Of a DNA stretch of 48,412 bases, positions 1 through 7,264 are shown piece by piece (within the stretch, counting starts at the first letter, position 1; every line of letters starts with the position of its first letter). The DNA is from Anaerolineae bacterium (GTDB taxonomy: Bacteria > Chloroflexota > Anaerolineae > Aggregatilineales > UBA2796). The notes beneath the pieces are model-generated. The model made no database searches, was not told the origin of the DNA, and was given only the letters and a program-made list of their open reading frames with translations. Made by a program: the position numbers and the translations under genes. Where the stretch lies: NCBI GenBank assembly GCA_019637555.1, contig JAHBVK010000048.1, forward strand, positions 1-48,412, in the 5' to 3' direction.

Positions 1-332
1 GCCATATCGCCTAGCACACCGCCACCGAAGGCGAGGATCACCGACTTGCGATCTAATCCCGCGTCGATGAAAGCGTCATAGAGCGAACGCACCGTATCCA
101 GCGTTTTGAACTGTTCACCGTCGGGCACGGTCAGGATCGGCGCGTCGGGCAGCCGCTTGTTCAGCGATTCGGCGTACAACGGCGCGAGTGTGGTGTTGGT
201 GACGATGGCGACTTTGCCCGTCAGTTGGCGCTGGACGAGCAAATCGGGCAGGGCATCTAGCCAGCCAGCACCGACGTAGATCGGGTAATCGGCGTTGGGC
301 GCACGTACAGGGATGATCTGAGATTGAGGCAT
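1..332 (-). CDS. aroB: 3-dehydroquinate synthase, N-terminal part (cut by window edge)
   Basis: Shikimate-pathway enzyme converting DAHP to 3-dehydroquinate with bound NAD and a divalent metal, in the cytoplasm. The visible 110 residues begin MPQSQIIPVRAPNADYPIYV. They contain the family's early Rossmann-like strand (KVAIVTNTTLAPLY), the VPDGEQFKTL motif that contacts NAD, and the glycine-rich FGGGVLGDMA signature right at the edge. The metal-binding Glu/His residues and the helical C-terminal domain lie outside the window. The ATG is 11 nt from the stop of the membrane protein upstream on the same strand, which suggests cotranscription. No good Shine-Dalgarno sequence precedes it. The product call is secure because three family motifs occur in the right order. 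Confidence 0.93.
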   Translation of the reverse strand, partial: MPQSQIIPVRAPNADYPIYVGAGWLDALPDLLVQRQLTGKVAIVTNTTLAPLYAESLNKRLPDAPILTVPDGEQFKTLDTVRSLYDAFIDAGLDRKSVILAFGGGVLGDM

Positions 333-343
333 GGGTTAATTCA

Positions 344-961
344 CTAGTGTGCTAAGGTGTATTGAAACAGAATGTTCTCACCGTAATGAAGTGTAATAGT
401 ATAACCCTCTGAGTCCAATCGCAGGTTGTTTGGTGGATCAGCAAAAGTGCTATATCCTGTGTCGGTTTCCGATCCCCAAGTTTCCGTATAGATACCTCTA
501 CACACTAAGCCGAAAAAGTTGCAGCGAAACACACTACCGCCGCCGTAGCCAAAGAATCCTTTGTATAGGACAAGGTGAAATACTTCGTTGCCTACTCGTA
601 GCGATTGGTAGTGATCGGTTGTCAAGCCGAGACCCCAAACATCAATATCATAGTCGCCTGCGGAAAAGGCAACCCAACCGCAGAACGGCAAAATAATCAG
701 GCAGGCAATAACCAAGATGTCGTAACTTTTATTATGAACAGACCAGAGGAAGATCAATAACAAAATAAGCAGCGGTGTCACGATGTAAGCGGCGAGGCTG
801 GTTGCATACAACAGATATGGATAGAAAATCGGTACGCCAGTGATCGTAAGGTCGTATAGTAGCCCACGCACAAAAAACGAGATGATTAGCATTATGGTCA
901 AAAAGAGCGCCAAGACTAGGAAACTATGTCGTGGCAGTCTGATCGTCTTGAGCGATGTCAT
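344..961 (-). CDS. Hypothetical membrane protein, about 205 aa
   Basis: I do not recognise this gene. The open frame extends further upstream, but the start MTSLKTIRLPRHSFLVLALF is preferred. Its ATG overlaps the TGA of the hydrolase as ATGA (958-961), a typical translational-coupling junction, and the upstream extension would lie inside the hydrolase. Three hydrophobic segments are visible in the first 110 residues (roughly 13-32, 45-67 and 82-100). They are followed by a soluble, Gly/Tyr-rich C-terminal half containing several cysteines (FRCNFFGLVCRG) that probably faces one side of the membrane. Base composition is visibly lower in GC than in the flanking hydrolase and aroB, so it may be a later insertion. 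No function can be assigned. Confidence 0.72.
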   Translation of the reverse strand: MTSLKTIRLPRHSFLVLALFLTIMLIISFFVRGLLYDLTITGVPIFYPYLLYATSLAAYIVTPLLILLLIFLWSVHNKSYDILVIACLIILPFCGWVAFSAGDYDIDVWGLGLTTDHYQSLRVGNEVFHLVLYKGFFGYGGGSVFRCNFFGLVCRGIYTETWGSETDTGYSTFADPPNNLRLDSEGYTITLHYGENILFQYTLAH

Positions 962-1659
962 AGCGCGAGGATGCCATCGGTTACGGATTTCGGATCGTTG
1001 AGCAGATGGAAGTGATTGCCCGCGATGCGCTGCACCGTCCAGCCGAGCGCGGCGGCACGATCCGCCCACAGCGCGTACCCAGCGCTGAGTTGTAGATAGT
1101 GACAGGGCGCATCGGGGAACGAATCGAACACGGGCAGCAGTTCCTCGAAATACGCCAGCGGACGGGGATGCAGCTCGGCAAGCATCCGATCACGCGTGTC
1201 AGGATCGGGAATTTCGGCGGCGAGATCGGTGCTCGTCCATGTGGGAAAGCGTTCGCCAGCGATCAGCAAAGCGTGGAGTTCGGCAGCAACATCAGGTAAT
1301 TCGACGCGCATCAGATCGAGCCAGCTCGTACCATCGACAGGGATGCCTGCATCTACGAATACATAGGCAGTGACAGGCTGATCCAATGCCGCGCGGATGG
1401 CTGGCAGTCGCGGTCCTGCGCCGCTGTGCGCGACAAGGGTGAGCGGCTGATCGGCGGGTAGATCGGTGAGGGCGCGGCGCACCGAGTCGGCGTGCTGCTG
1501 CCAGTAAGGGAGGTCGCTGTCGTCGTGATCGCTGAGGCTCGGCACGATCACGCGATAACCACGCTGCCGCAACTGATCCGCGACCAGCGACCACGTAAAC
1601 GCGCCGAGGAAGGGACTGTGGATCAGAACGAAGGTCGTGGAGTCGATAGAAAGTGCCAC
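958..1659 (-). CDS. Alpha/beta-fold hydrolase
   Basis: A 233-residue soluble serine hydrolase-fold protein. The sequence starts with the first strand and oxyanion-hole turn (FVLIHSPFLGAFTW). The nucleophile elbow is VAHSGAG with Ser79, and the C-terminal catalytic-histidine region is GNHFHLLNDPKSV (His216 or His218), which puts the expected order on one chain. The acid is probably one of the Asp residues between about 102 and 180 and cannot be fixed by eye. The length fits small esterase/lactonase-like members. The substrate is unknown. The start is GTG at 1659, with no convincing ribosome site. It is the first gene of a likely three-gene minus-strand operon (hydrolase, membrane protein, aroB), and its stop codon overlaps the next start. 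Confidence 0.82.
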   Translation of the reverse strand: MALSIDSTTFVLIHSPFLGAFTWSLVADQLRQRGYRVIVPSLSDHDDSDLPYWQQHADSVRRALTDLPADQPLTLVAHSGAGPRLPAIRAALDQPVTAYVFVDAGIPVDGTSWLDLMRVELPDVAAELHALLIAGERFPTWTSTDLAAEIPDPDTRDRMLAELHPRPLAYFEELLPVFDSFPDAPCHYLQLSAGYALWADRAAALGWTVQRIAGNHFHLLNDPKSVTDGILAL

Positions 1660-1699
1660 CGATCACTCGATTAGAGTCAGCGAAAGACCAAGCCATTAA

Positions 1700-1740
1700 A
1701 ACCCATTTTTTTAATGGGGAAAATGGGCGAAAAATGGGTT
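1700..1740. promoter_or_regulatory. 11-bp inverted repeat upstream of the hydrolase operon
   Basis: AACCCATTTTT at 1700-1710 is mirrored by AAAAATGGGTT at 1730-1740, with a 19-nt spacer that carries further AATGGG copies. It lies 40 nt upstream of the hydrolase GTG. It could be an operator or a hairpin. The AATGGG unit is repeated four times in this stretch, which favours a protein-binding site or simple repeat expansion over a terminator. Confidence 0.35.
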
Positions 1741-1825
1741 ATGGTAGGCAATAATTGGAAAGCGGTTTGATTTCCACCAACGATCCGTTTCGCGCCGTGA
1801 TGATGGACTGCGAAGGCTGTATCGC

Positions 1826-2026
1826 TCAATCCGCCTGCGACGGGAAATCGACGAAGTAGACTTTTTTGTCGGCGCGTTTGGGATCGTCTACCATGTAGAT
1901 CTTCTTATCCGCCTGACGCTCGAACTCGACAGCGTAGACTTTTTCCTGCGCTTTGGAGGCGAGATCGACAGCGTATGCTTTGTAGTCAGCTTTGGCGGGG
2001 TTTTCCACGATGAATACTTTGGGCAT
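1826..2026 (-). CDS. Mini-protein of five 13-residue repeats (septoil-knot/DUF6150-like)
   Basis: A 66-residue protein that, after Met1, is almost entirely five tandem units of 13 residues with the pattern K-[VIA]-[YF]-x-[V]-[DE]-x4-[AK]-x-[DQE] (for example KVYFVDFPSQAD, KIYMVDDPKRADK). The alternating hydrophobic pattern and the recurring V-Y-x-V-D and A-D elements resemble the proteins annotated as DUF6150/septoil knot, predicted single-domain beta repeat proteins. Members I recall have more repeats, so this copy may be a short or truncated form. It ends exactly at a repeat boundary (FPSQAD then stop). It stands alone, with repeats on its 3' flank in genome coordinates. The family link is recollection and the repeat structure is directly visible. 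Confidence 0.68.
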   Translation of the reverse strand: MPKVFIVENPAKADYKAYAVDLASKAQEKVYAVEFERQADKKIYMVDDPKRADKKVYFVDFPSQAD

Positions 2027-2098
2027 GATGCTGTATCCTCCGTTGAAAAGTCATGAGTGATGAGTTAGCTGTAAGTGGCTTTCTGGCACTGACTTTTT

Positions 2099-2146
2099 CA
2101 CGGCAATGAATTGCCGTGCTGAACGAACGAAGTCCCTACGGGACTC
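2099..2146. repeat. Dispersed palindromic repeat A, copy 1
   Basis: A perfect hairpin CACGGCAATGAATTGCCGTG (2099-2118) is followed by CTGAACGAACGAAGTCCC and a second small hairpin, AGTCCC TAC GGGACT. The same composite unit recurs at 19342-19379 (left part missing), 31066-31113 and 34746-34792. Always intergenic; a REP/BIME-like element. Confidence 0.85.
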
Positions 2147-2189
2147 AAGGCACTTTCGGCACTGTGGTACTTCGGCACCGCATTTTCCC

Positions 2190-2222
2190 TCAGCACTCGT
2201 AGCACCTAGCACTCGTAGCACT
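2190..2222. repeat. Short direct repeat TAGCACTCGTAGCAC
   Basis: AGCACTCGTAGCAC occurs twice in tandem just before the stop codon of the downstream minus-strand gene. It is one of several short low-complexity strings in the 2030-2224 gap, which otherwise holds repeat A and no gene. Confidence 0.6.
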
Positions 2223-2224
2223 AC

Positions 2225-2854
2225 TCAGCGGCGTTCGTCATCCTTAGTAGCATGATACACCAAAATGATGCGATGGATCGCGGTGATGTGATTACCCACC
2301 GCCAGCACGATCAAGCCGGGGAGGATCATGCCTGTGAGCAGCATCAGGATAATGACCACGCTGCGCACCATGCGATCAAACAGCCCGTCTTTGATCGAGC
2401 CGATGTTCAGCCCTTCCGCCCGCGCCCGCGCATAACTGACGCCATAGGCTCCGATCAGGGCGAAGACGGAGAGCGCCATCAGGGTAGGCAGCCCCTGCGC
2501 GGCGTAATAATATGCCAAGCCCATGTACAGAAAGGCGTCGGCGTAGCGATCCAGCGTGGAGTCGAGGAACGCGCCGAAGCGACTCTTGCGCCCCATCGCC
2601 CGCGCGATTGCACCATCTAGGGCATCCAGCGGCAGACCGAGGATCAGGGTGATGCCAGCGAGGAAGAACTGCCCATCAGCGATCAGTAGTGCCGCGCCGA
2701 TGACAAAGACCAGACCGAGAACCGTCACCGCATCGGGATGAATCCGCAGCGCAACGCCCACCTTACCAATCCACGAGGTTAGATCGCGGGTCTGGTAACG
2801 CAAAAAGTCGGTCAAGGTGGTGGTTTTGTTGAGCCGGGGATTGTTCGGCGTCAT
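2225..2854 (-). CDS. CDP-alcohol phosphatidyltransferase family protein
   Basis: Integral membrane enzyme that transfers a phosphatidyl group from CDP-diacylglycerol to an alcohol in phospholipid synthesis. The complete family signature D-x2-D-G-x2-A-R-x8-G-x3-D-x3-D is present: D77, D80, G81, A84, R85, G94, D98 and D102. Hydrophobic helices lie on both sides, about 43-60, 63-78, 103-120, 125-145 and 165-190. At 209 residues it has a normal length for the family. The alcohol acceptor (glycerol 3-phosphate, inositol phosphate or other) cannot be told from the motif. The ATG at 2854 follows AGGATC closely. No partner genes lie next to it. The family is certain and the exact substrate is not. 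Confidence 0.9.
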   Translation of the reverse strand: MTPNNPRLNKTTTLTDFLRYQTRDLTSWIGKVGVALRIHPDAVTVLGLVFVIGAALLIADGQFFLAGITLILGLPLDALDGAIARAMGRKSRFGAFLDSTLDRYADAFLYMGLAYYYAAQGLPTLMALSVFALIGAYGVSYARARAEGLNIGSIKDGLFDRMVRSVVIILMLLTGMILPGLIVLAVGNHITAIHRIILVYHATKDDERR

Positions 2855-3158
2855 GATCCTGCCTATTGTTAAAAGATGTGGAAGTAGTTTACCTGAAATT
2901 AATGTCGCTGAGTAGGGCTTATGTCGGGTGCAGACTGCACAGGTAAGGTGGCGTGGTGAGTAGAGCCGTAGTAGATCGGAGGTAGAAATCCCAGCGACAA
3001 CAGATGATCAGCCCACCAAAGCAGGTGTCAGAGGGGGGCTAAATAATTCATAAACTTTTCGTGCTGGTTGGCGGTCAGGTTCAGATACGGATAGGCGGCT
3101 CGTTGTGTTGCTATAATTTGGACGATATTGTTGGCTCGTTATGGTGTAGGACGGATTC

Positions 3159-3506
3159 TTGATCAATGCGGGTGGCTGGCTGCTGCTGACGATCATCTTC
3201 GGCAGTGCGCTATTTCTGGTACAACGGGCGGAACCGAAGCGCCGTCTGGTGACGCTGATCTTCGTGCTGGGCGGTTGGGGCATCGTGTGGGGTTACGGCA
3301 TCTACCGGATGTCTAACGAGTGCTCTGAAGCGGTGCGCGGCTTGTGTTACGTGCTGCAAGGACACGCAGTTGAGGTGGCATGGCGGACGACGAATGTGGC
3401 GGCGGTGAGCGCCGTCGTGCTGAATTTTCTGTTCTGGTTCCTGATTGGACGCTATAACCCGCCGCGCAGCAGTGACGAGATCAAGGTATTGGGGCTGAAT
3501 GACTAG
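3159..3506 (+). CDS. Small hypothetical membrane protein, 115 aa
   Basis: The start is TTG at 3159. A stop codon lies in frame 12 nt upstream, and AGGACGG sits at the right distance for a ribosome site. Predicted topology: helix about 6-21, helix about 30-49, a loop holding a Cys pair (NECSEAVRGLCYV), and a third helix about 78-95, then a charged tail ending KVLGLND. No family recognised. The preceding 2860-3158 gap holds no gene I can support. The following gap to 3830 holds one hairpin repeat and a gene-tail copy. Confidence 0.62.
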   Translation: MINAGGWLLLTIIFGSALFLVQRAEPKRRLVTLIFVLGGWGIVWGYGIYRMSNECSEAVRGLCYVLQGHAVEVAWRTTNVAAVSAVVLNFLFWFLIGRYNPPRSSDEIKVLGLND

Positions 3507-3645
3507 CGCAAGCGATCTGGCTTTATGGGCGGCGCTGAGCCAAATGGGCGTTGTGCCGGGGCGTTAGGCGGTGGCTCGTGAGCGATCAGCGTAGGTTAAA
3601 TGGCTTGTGGAGCCTATTTGAAAAACTGGACAGGGATTGGATTTA

Positions 3646-3709
3646 GCCTCACCCCCTGCCCCCCTCTCCAATCCGAGTACAGATTAGGAGAGGGGGAACC
3701 CAGAGGCGA
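3646..3709. repeat. CCTCACCCC...GGAGAGGGG dispersed hairpin repeat
   Basis: The strand begins GCCTCACCCCCTGCC. Its inner inverted arms, CCCCTCTCCAATC and GATTAGGAGAGGGGG, are separated by 8 nt. The same core recurs in nearly every long intergenic gap of this window. It is the only feature in 3507-3828. Confidence 0.75.
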
Positions 3710-3828
3710 AGTTAGCCTCAAATGGCTACGAAAGAATATTCAAATACGCAGGTCTGCGTTATCAGGGTGCTGTGGCAGTGTTGATCCTTGTGGCGAAACC
3801 TAGCTCTGATTCGACCCGTCGTTAGCGT

Positions 3829-3890
3829 CCGTGATCCAGCTCATCGGGGTTGTGCACCTTCGCCGGATGGCTGACCTTCTGCCCCGCGCC
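3829..3890. repeat. Second copy of the 3' end of proC
   Basis: These 62 bases match 6232-6293 (the last codons of proC, which encode GAGQKVSHPAKVRNPDELDHGR on the minus strand) with three differences by eye. Here the copy runs straight into the carboxypeptidase remnant and has no proC body attached. It is a duplicated gene tail, and together with the true proC end it brackets the DarG/DarT module. Confidence 0.88.
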
Positions 3891-4076
3891 ATCCCCGATG
3901 CGATCGCTGTTGGTGAGTTCGGATCGCTGCTGCGCTGGATGCGCGAGAATATCCACCAGTACGGTCGGAAGTACGAGCCGCAGGAGTTGATCAAGCGAGC
4001 GACGGGCGAACCGATGCAGTCTCGTTCGTATATGGCGTATCTGAAGAAGAAGTACGGCGAAATCTATAACGTGTAA
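3891..4076 (+). pseudogene. C-terminal remnant of an M32 (Taq-type) carboxypeptidase
   Basis: The plus-strand frame reads VGEFGSLLRWMRENIHQYGR, then KYEPQELIKRATGEP, then SYMAYLKKKYGEIYNV, ending in TAA. This is the characteristic last ~60 residues of M32 metallocarboxypeptidases (FGPLLxWLRExIHxxGRKYxPxELIxRATGEPLxxxxYLxYLKxKYGEIY). The catalytic HEXXH and the whole alpha-helical body are absent. Upstream in the same frame the sequence is the antisense of the proC tail copy, so no start belongs to it. It is a fragment left by deletion or rearrangement, although the surviving reading frame is intact. Confidence 0.85.
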
Positions 4077-4115
4077 ACTGTGAGACTTTAATCGGAATAT
4101 CAAGAGGATGATTAT

Positions 4116-5135
4116 CTAGAATGGTATTTCATCCTTTTGATCATAGGAATTTGAATAAGCAAGGCAATTATCAATATAAAAACTAACACTATAGTGGTTT
4201 GGATCAAGCAGATTGCTTAAATCATAAGAAAGTTGCGATTGAGAAAAAACAAAATCTGACGTCTCAGCTTCGTAAATTAATCCCGTAGAACTCTCCGTAA
4301 TTTCTATTTTCAGATGAAATCTTCCAAAATCATACTTATTGGATGGTTCGTGCAAATTAATGACAATTTTAGTTGAGGAAAGGAGTGCCGACTCGACATA
4401 TACCCAGTTCCGAAAAAATAACGGGCGTTCGGCTATTGCCGTCACCTTATCTTTCCATGTACTCCACAAGACTTCACCTAATAACTGTCGAAGTGTTTCA
4501 TATTCAGCTTGAGATCGACACCAAATGATCTCCAAATCTTCCAAACTAAGCCGAGCAGGTACAAGCACTTCGGCATTTTTTCGGTTTGTGATTTCCTTTT
4601 TAAGTTCCTCCGAGATTCTAGAATCGTGATAAATGTATGGAAATGGCAAGGATACAAAATCGTTTCCAGAAGCATAAACATTAGAGGAATTTGATGCTAA
4701 GTTTCCATCGCTAAATCTTGAATCAGCTTGACACAGTAGCTTCTCAAGATTAAAAAGGAAATAAATTGGTACTGGACAGCGAGCATTGTATTTATTTGGA
4801 TTGCTGCTAGGACTAAAGCCCTCATTTGCATATAAAGTTGGCGTTCTTGGTCGAAAATATAACCTGACAAAATCTTTCCATCGCATGTGCGTATGTTGAA
4901 TAACCTCAGAACTGGCGGCATCAACAAAATCAATACTTTCTTTAATTAACTGCTGTCTTGATAACAATTCACCACGCTTGAAAATACTTACTGCATTACG
5001 CACATCAGTAAAGTGGAAAGCATATCTTGTCCACCACGTACGCTCTGAACCAAGCCAATCAGATTTGCGTAAGGCTTGAAGATGTGCAAGGAATGCTTGC
5101 GCATCAGGTTTCTCTGATTTATCCATGTTGGACAC
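4116..5135 (-). CDS. DarT-like DNA ADP-ribosyltransferase toxin with extra C-terminal domain
   Basis: Probable NAD-dependent ADP-ribosyltransferase of the DarT (DUF4433) family, whose known members modify thymidine in single-stranded DNA. Visible family elements are YAFHFTDVRNAVSIFKRGEL (His41, Thr43, Asp44), YFRPRTPTLYA (about 93-103) and AEVLVPARL, with Glu189 in the position of the conserved glutamate motif before the last strand, followed by LEDLEIIWCRSQAEYETL. Canonical DarT is about 200-230 residues. This protein is 339, with about 110 extra C-terminal residues predicted to be beta-rich and of unknown role. The start overlaps the antitoxin's 3' end by 17 nt; Met4 is an alternative start, also overlapping. 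Low GC compared with neighbours suggests acquisition. It could be a divergent branch with another target. Confidence 0.8.
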   Translation of the reverse strand: MSNMDKSEKPDAQAFLAHLQALRKSDWLGSERTWWTRYAFHFTDVRNAVSIFKRGELLSRQQLIKESIDFVDAASSEVIQHTHMRWKDFVRLYFRPRTPTLYANEGFSPSSNPNKYNARCPVPIYFLFNLEKLLCQADSRFSDGNLASNSSNVYASGNDFVSLPFPYIYHDSRISEELKKEITNRKNAEVLVPARLSLEDLEIIWCRSQAEYETLRQLLGEVLWSTWKDKVTAIAERPLFFRNWVYVESALLSSTKIVINLHEPSNKYDFGRFHLKIEITESSTGLIYEAETSDFVFSQSQLSYDLSNLLDPNHYSVSFYIDNCLAYSNSYDQKDEIPF

Positions 5136-6066
5136 GTTCTAGTTGATGTTGAATTATCTCAGCTGCTTTGAAATCGAATCTTGGAACTAACTGTAAACCC
5201 ATCTTCTGAATACCATCTTTCAAGGCTAACGTCACAGGTTCAATATAGCTAAGCCCAGCAAGCAATCCCATCACCTGACCTTTATATTTTCCTAAATCGC
5301 CGGGAAATTTGTCAGGAAAGCAGTAACCCACGCTGCGAATATATTGCCACAAGTCCAAAAAACCATTGTCATCCCGCGCAATGCAGTATGCTGATTGTGT
5401 TCCAGCGCTGATCCATATACCGTTTCCATCTGAATCAATACGCGCTGTAAAGGGTAGTTTAGTATCCAGAGCCATAAACACCTGTTCCCTCTGCACAAGT
5501 GTCACTAGATCATGCCAAAACTCACCAAATGCAATCGACTGAGGTTCACCTTGCAACCACGACCTTATGGCTTCGATGTCTTGATGTTCGGGTTTTTCTG
5601 CTTCCAAGGAGTACAAGTGTATATAGACAGTGATCGGAAGAGTATCCAAATAACTTTCCATCAATGGACGAACTTGAGTTTCCCAGTCTAACTCGCCGTT
5701 GCCACATCCAAGCATAGGAAAGGAAATGGAAGTAATGCCCTTTTGGGCATAGGTACTAACGAACTTTTGCAAACCGATTTCTATATATTCGGGCTTGGAT
5801 TTTTGTCGCCAACTTTGCTTAGTTGGAAAGTTCAAAATCCACTTATGAGATGTCTTGTATAACCATAACTGACCAATATGAAATTGATTTCTTTCGCATA
5901 GTTGCTGGTATTGTTTGAACATTTCGGGGTAAATGCGCTTAAACTCTAGTGCAATTCCCTTGCCCATTACACCTACTGTATTCACCGTATTTACCAATAC
6001 TTGCGCTGGACTCTCAAAGAGATTGTCATACACGTAGGTAATCATGATTGAAAATTTCCCATGCAT
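5119..6066 (-). CDS. DarG-like macrodomain antitoxin (DNA ADP-ribosylglycohydrolase)
   Basis: Probable antitoxin that removes ADP-ribose from DNA. The macrodomain spans about residues 8-165. It has the DarG-type signature NTVNTVGVMGKGIALEFKRI, the NFPTKQSWR motif with Lys83 at the catalytic-lysine position known for DarG, and PMLGCGNGELDW. A second region (about 200-315) contains FTARIDSDGNGIWISAGTQS and GQVMGLLAGLSYIEP. It is unfamiliar and would be the natural place for binding the partner toxin. The first ATG is at 6066. Met8 (6045), immediately before the first macrodomain strand, is equally plausible. The antitoxin is promoter-proximal and overlaps the toxin gene, the reverse of the common darT-darG order. 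AT-rich codon use differs from proC next door. Confidence 0.82.
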   Translation of the reverse strand: MHGKFSIMITYVYDNLFESPAQVLVNTVNTVGVMGKGIALEFKRIYPEMFKQYQQLCERNQFHIGQLWLYKTSHKWILNFPTKQSWRQKSKPEYIEIGLQKFVSTYAQKGITSISFPMLGCGNGELDWETQVRPLMESYLDTLPITVYIHLYSLEAEKPEHQDIEAIRSWLQGEPQSIAFGEFWHDLVTLVQREQVFMALDTKLPFTARIDSDGNGIWISAGTQSAYCIARDDNGFLDLWQYIRSVGYCFPDKFPGDLGKYKGQVMGLLAGLSYIEPVTLALKDGIQKMGLQLVPRFDFKAAEIIQHQLERVQHG

Positions 6067-6093
6067 CTATCCCAGCAAGTCTAGCAAATTTCC

Positions 6094-6201
6094 TGCACGT
6101 AGCAATCAATAGTACACCGAACACTTGTTCTATGTCAATGCACAGCAGATCTAACTACAGAGAACATCGAATGCGATTTTATACCAAATTTGCTACGTGC
6201 A
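6094..6201. promoter_or_regulatory. Inverted 11-mer pair upstream of the DarG/DarT module
   Basis: TGCACGTAGCA (6094-6104) and its exact reverse complement TGCTACGTGCA (6191-6201) are separated by 86 bp of AT-rich DNA. Each is flanked by an AAATTT/CAAATTT string. They lie between the antitoxin start and the 3' end of proC, where the module's promoter must be. Operator half-sites or the terminal repeats of the inserted segment are both possible. Confidence 0.5.
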
Positions 6202-6224
6202 ATTCCTAAGGGTTGAGCCTTCAA

Positions 6225-7121
6225 CTACCGCCCGTGATCCAGCTCATCGGGGTTGCGTACCTTCGCCGGATGGCTGACCTTCTGCCCTGCGCCGAGCGAG
6301 ACGCTGCGCTGATACGCCGCCCAGATCGCCCGCGAGATGACGGTACGCAAGCCGCCCTTCTCCAAGTGATAGATCGCTTCCGCCGAAGTGCCGCCCGGAC
6401 TGGTCACTTGATTCCGCAGCGCCGCCGGATGTTCGCCCGTGTACGCTGCGTACTCCACCGATCCGCGCACCGTTTGCAGCACTAACTGCTCGGCAAGACG
6501 GCGCGGGAATCCGAGGTGTACGCCCGCGTCGATCATCGCTTCCATGAACATGAACACATACGCCGGACCCGATCCACTGAGCGCCGTCGCCATATCCAGA
6601 TAATGCTCATCTTCAACGAACACTTCTTCCCCGAAGGTTTGCAGCAGACGGCGGGCATGTTCGCGCTGTTCGGCGGGCGTGCTCGGTGATGCCGTCCACA
6701 CGGTGATCCCCTGACCAATGCGGGCGGGCGTGTTGGGCATGGCGCGGATCACGTTGGCGTTGCCCATGCCCTCGCTCAGCACCTGCATCGAAGCGCCCGC
6801 GATGATGCTCAGGACGACCTTCGGCTTTTTCGTTAAGCCGTGGTGTAATTCCGGCAGCACTTTGTCCAGCATCTGCGGTTTAATGCTCAATACCAGCACA
6901 TCGGTAGCTTCCGCCACCGCGCAGTTATCGGTGGTCGCGTGGATTTGATAGCGATCTTCCAGTTCCTTGCAGCGGGCGGGCAGCAGATCCGACGCCGCGA
7001 TCTGATCCGGAGTCAGCACTTCCTGACTGAGCAAACCGCCGATCATCGCCTCACCCATCACGCCGCTGCCGATGATCCCCACCTTCAAGCCGGTCAGCGC
7101 GGTTGGTTTGTGATCACTCAT
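6225..7121 (-). CDS. proC: Pyrroline-5-carboxylate reductase
   Basis: Last step of proline synthesis: NAD(P)H-dependent reduction of 1-pyrroline-5-carboxylate to L-proline. The N-terminal Rossmann motif GIIGSGVMGEAMIGGLL (about 15-31) binds the dinucleotide. VIRAMPNTPARIGQG and the dimerisation-domain signature LSGSGPAYVFMFMEAMIDAG follow, and the P5CR signature QVTSPGGTSAEAIYHLEKGG lies near 240-259. At 298 residues it is slightly longer than usual. The last ~25 residues (GAGQKVSHPAKVRNPDELDHGR) look like an added tail, and it is exactly this tail that is duplicated at 3829-3890. AAGGA precedes the ATG at about 10 nt. It is divergent from the sigma-factor gene. Confidence 0.96.
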   Translation of the reverse strand: MSDHKPTALTGLKVGIIGSGVMGEAMIGGLLSQEVLTPDQIAASDLLPARCKELEDRYQIHATTDNCAVAEATDVLVLSIKPQMLDKVLPELHHGLTKKPKVVLSIIAGASMQVLSEGMGNANVIRAMPNTPARIGQGITVWTASPSTPAEQREHARRLLQTFGEEVFVEDEHYLDMATALSGSGPAYVFMFMEAMIDAGVHLGFPRRLAEQLVLQTVRGSVEYAAYTGEHPAALRNQVTSPGGTSAEAIYHLEKGGLRTVISRAIWAAYQRSVSLGAGQKVSHPAKVRNPDELDHGR

Positions 7122-7264
7122 TTTGTTATATCCTTGCGAAACACACTGATTACGCTGAAATTCTACCCGCCATGCAGATTTCGGCTATACTTTGCCTTTC
7201 TGCAATTCACTTCAGCGACGAACGCACTTATTGTGCCAATAGTTACGACTTAAAGGATGCCTTG

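Noticed and set aside
3822..4103. Minus-strand frame ending in the proC-like PDELDHGR tail, as a truncated proC gene
   Set aside because: Only the last ~20 residues match ProC; the rest is antisense to the M32 carboxypeptidase remnant, so it is a chimeric by-product of the rearrangement.
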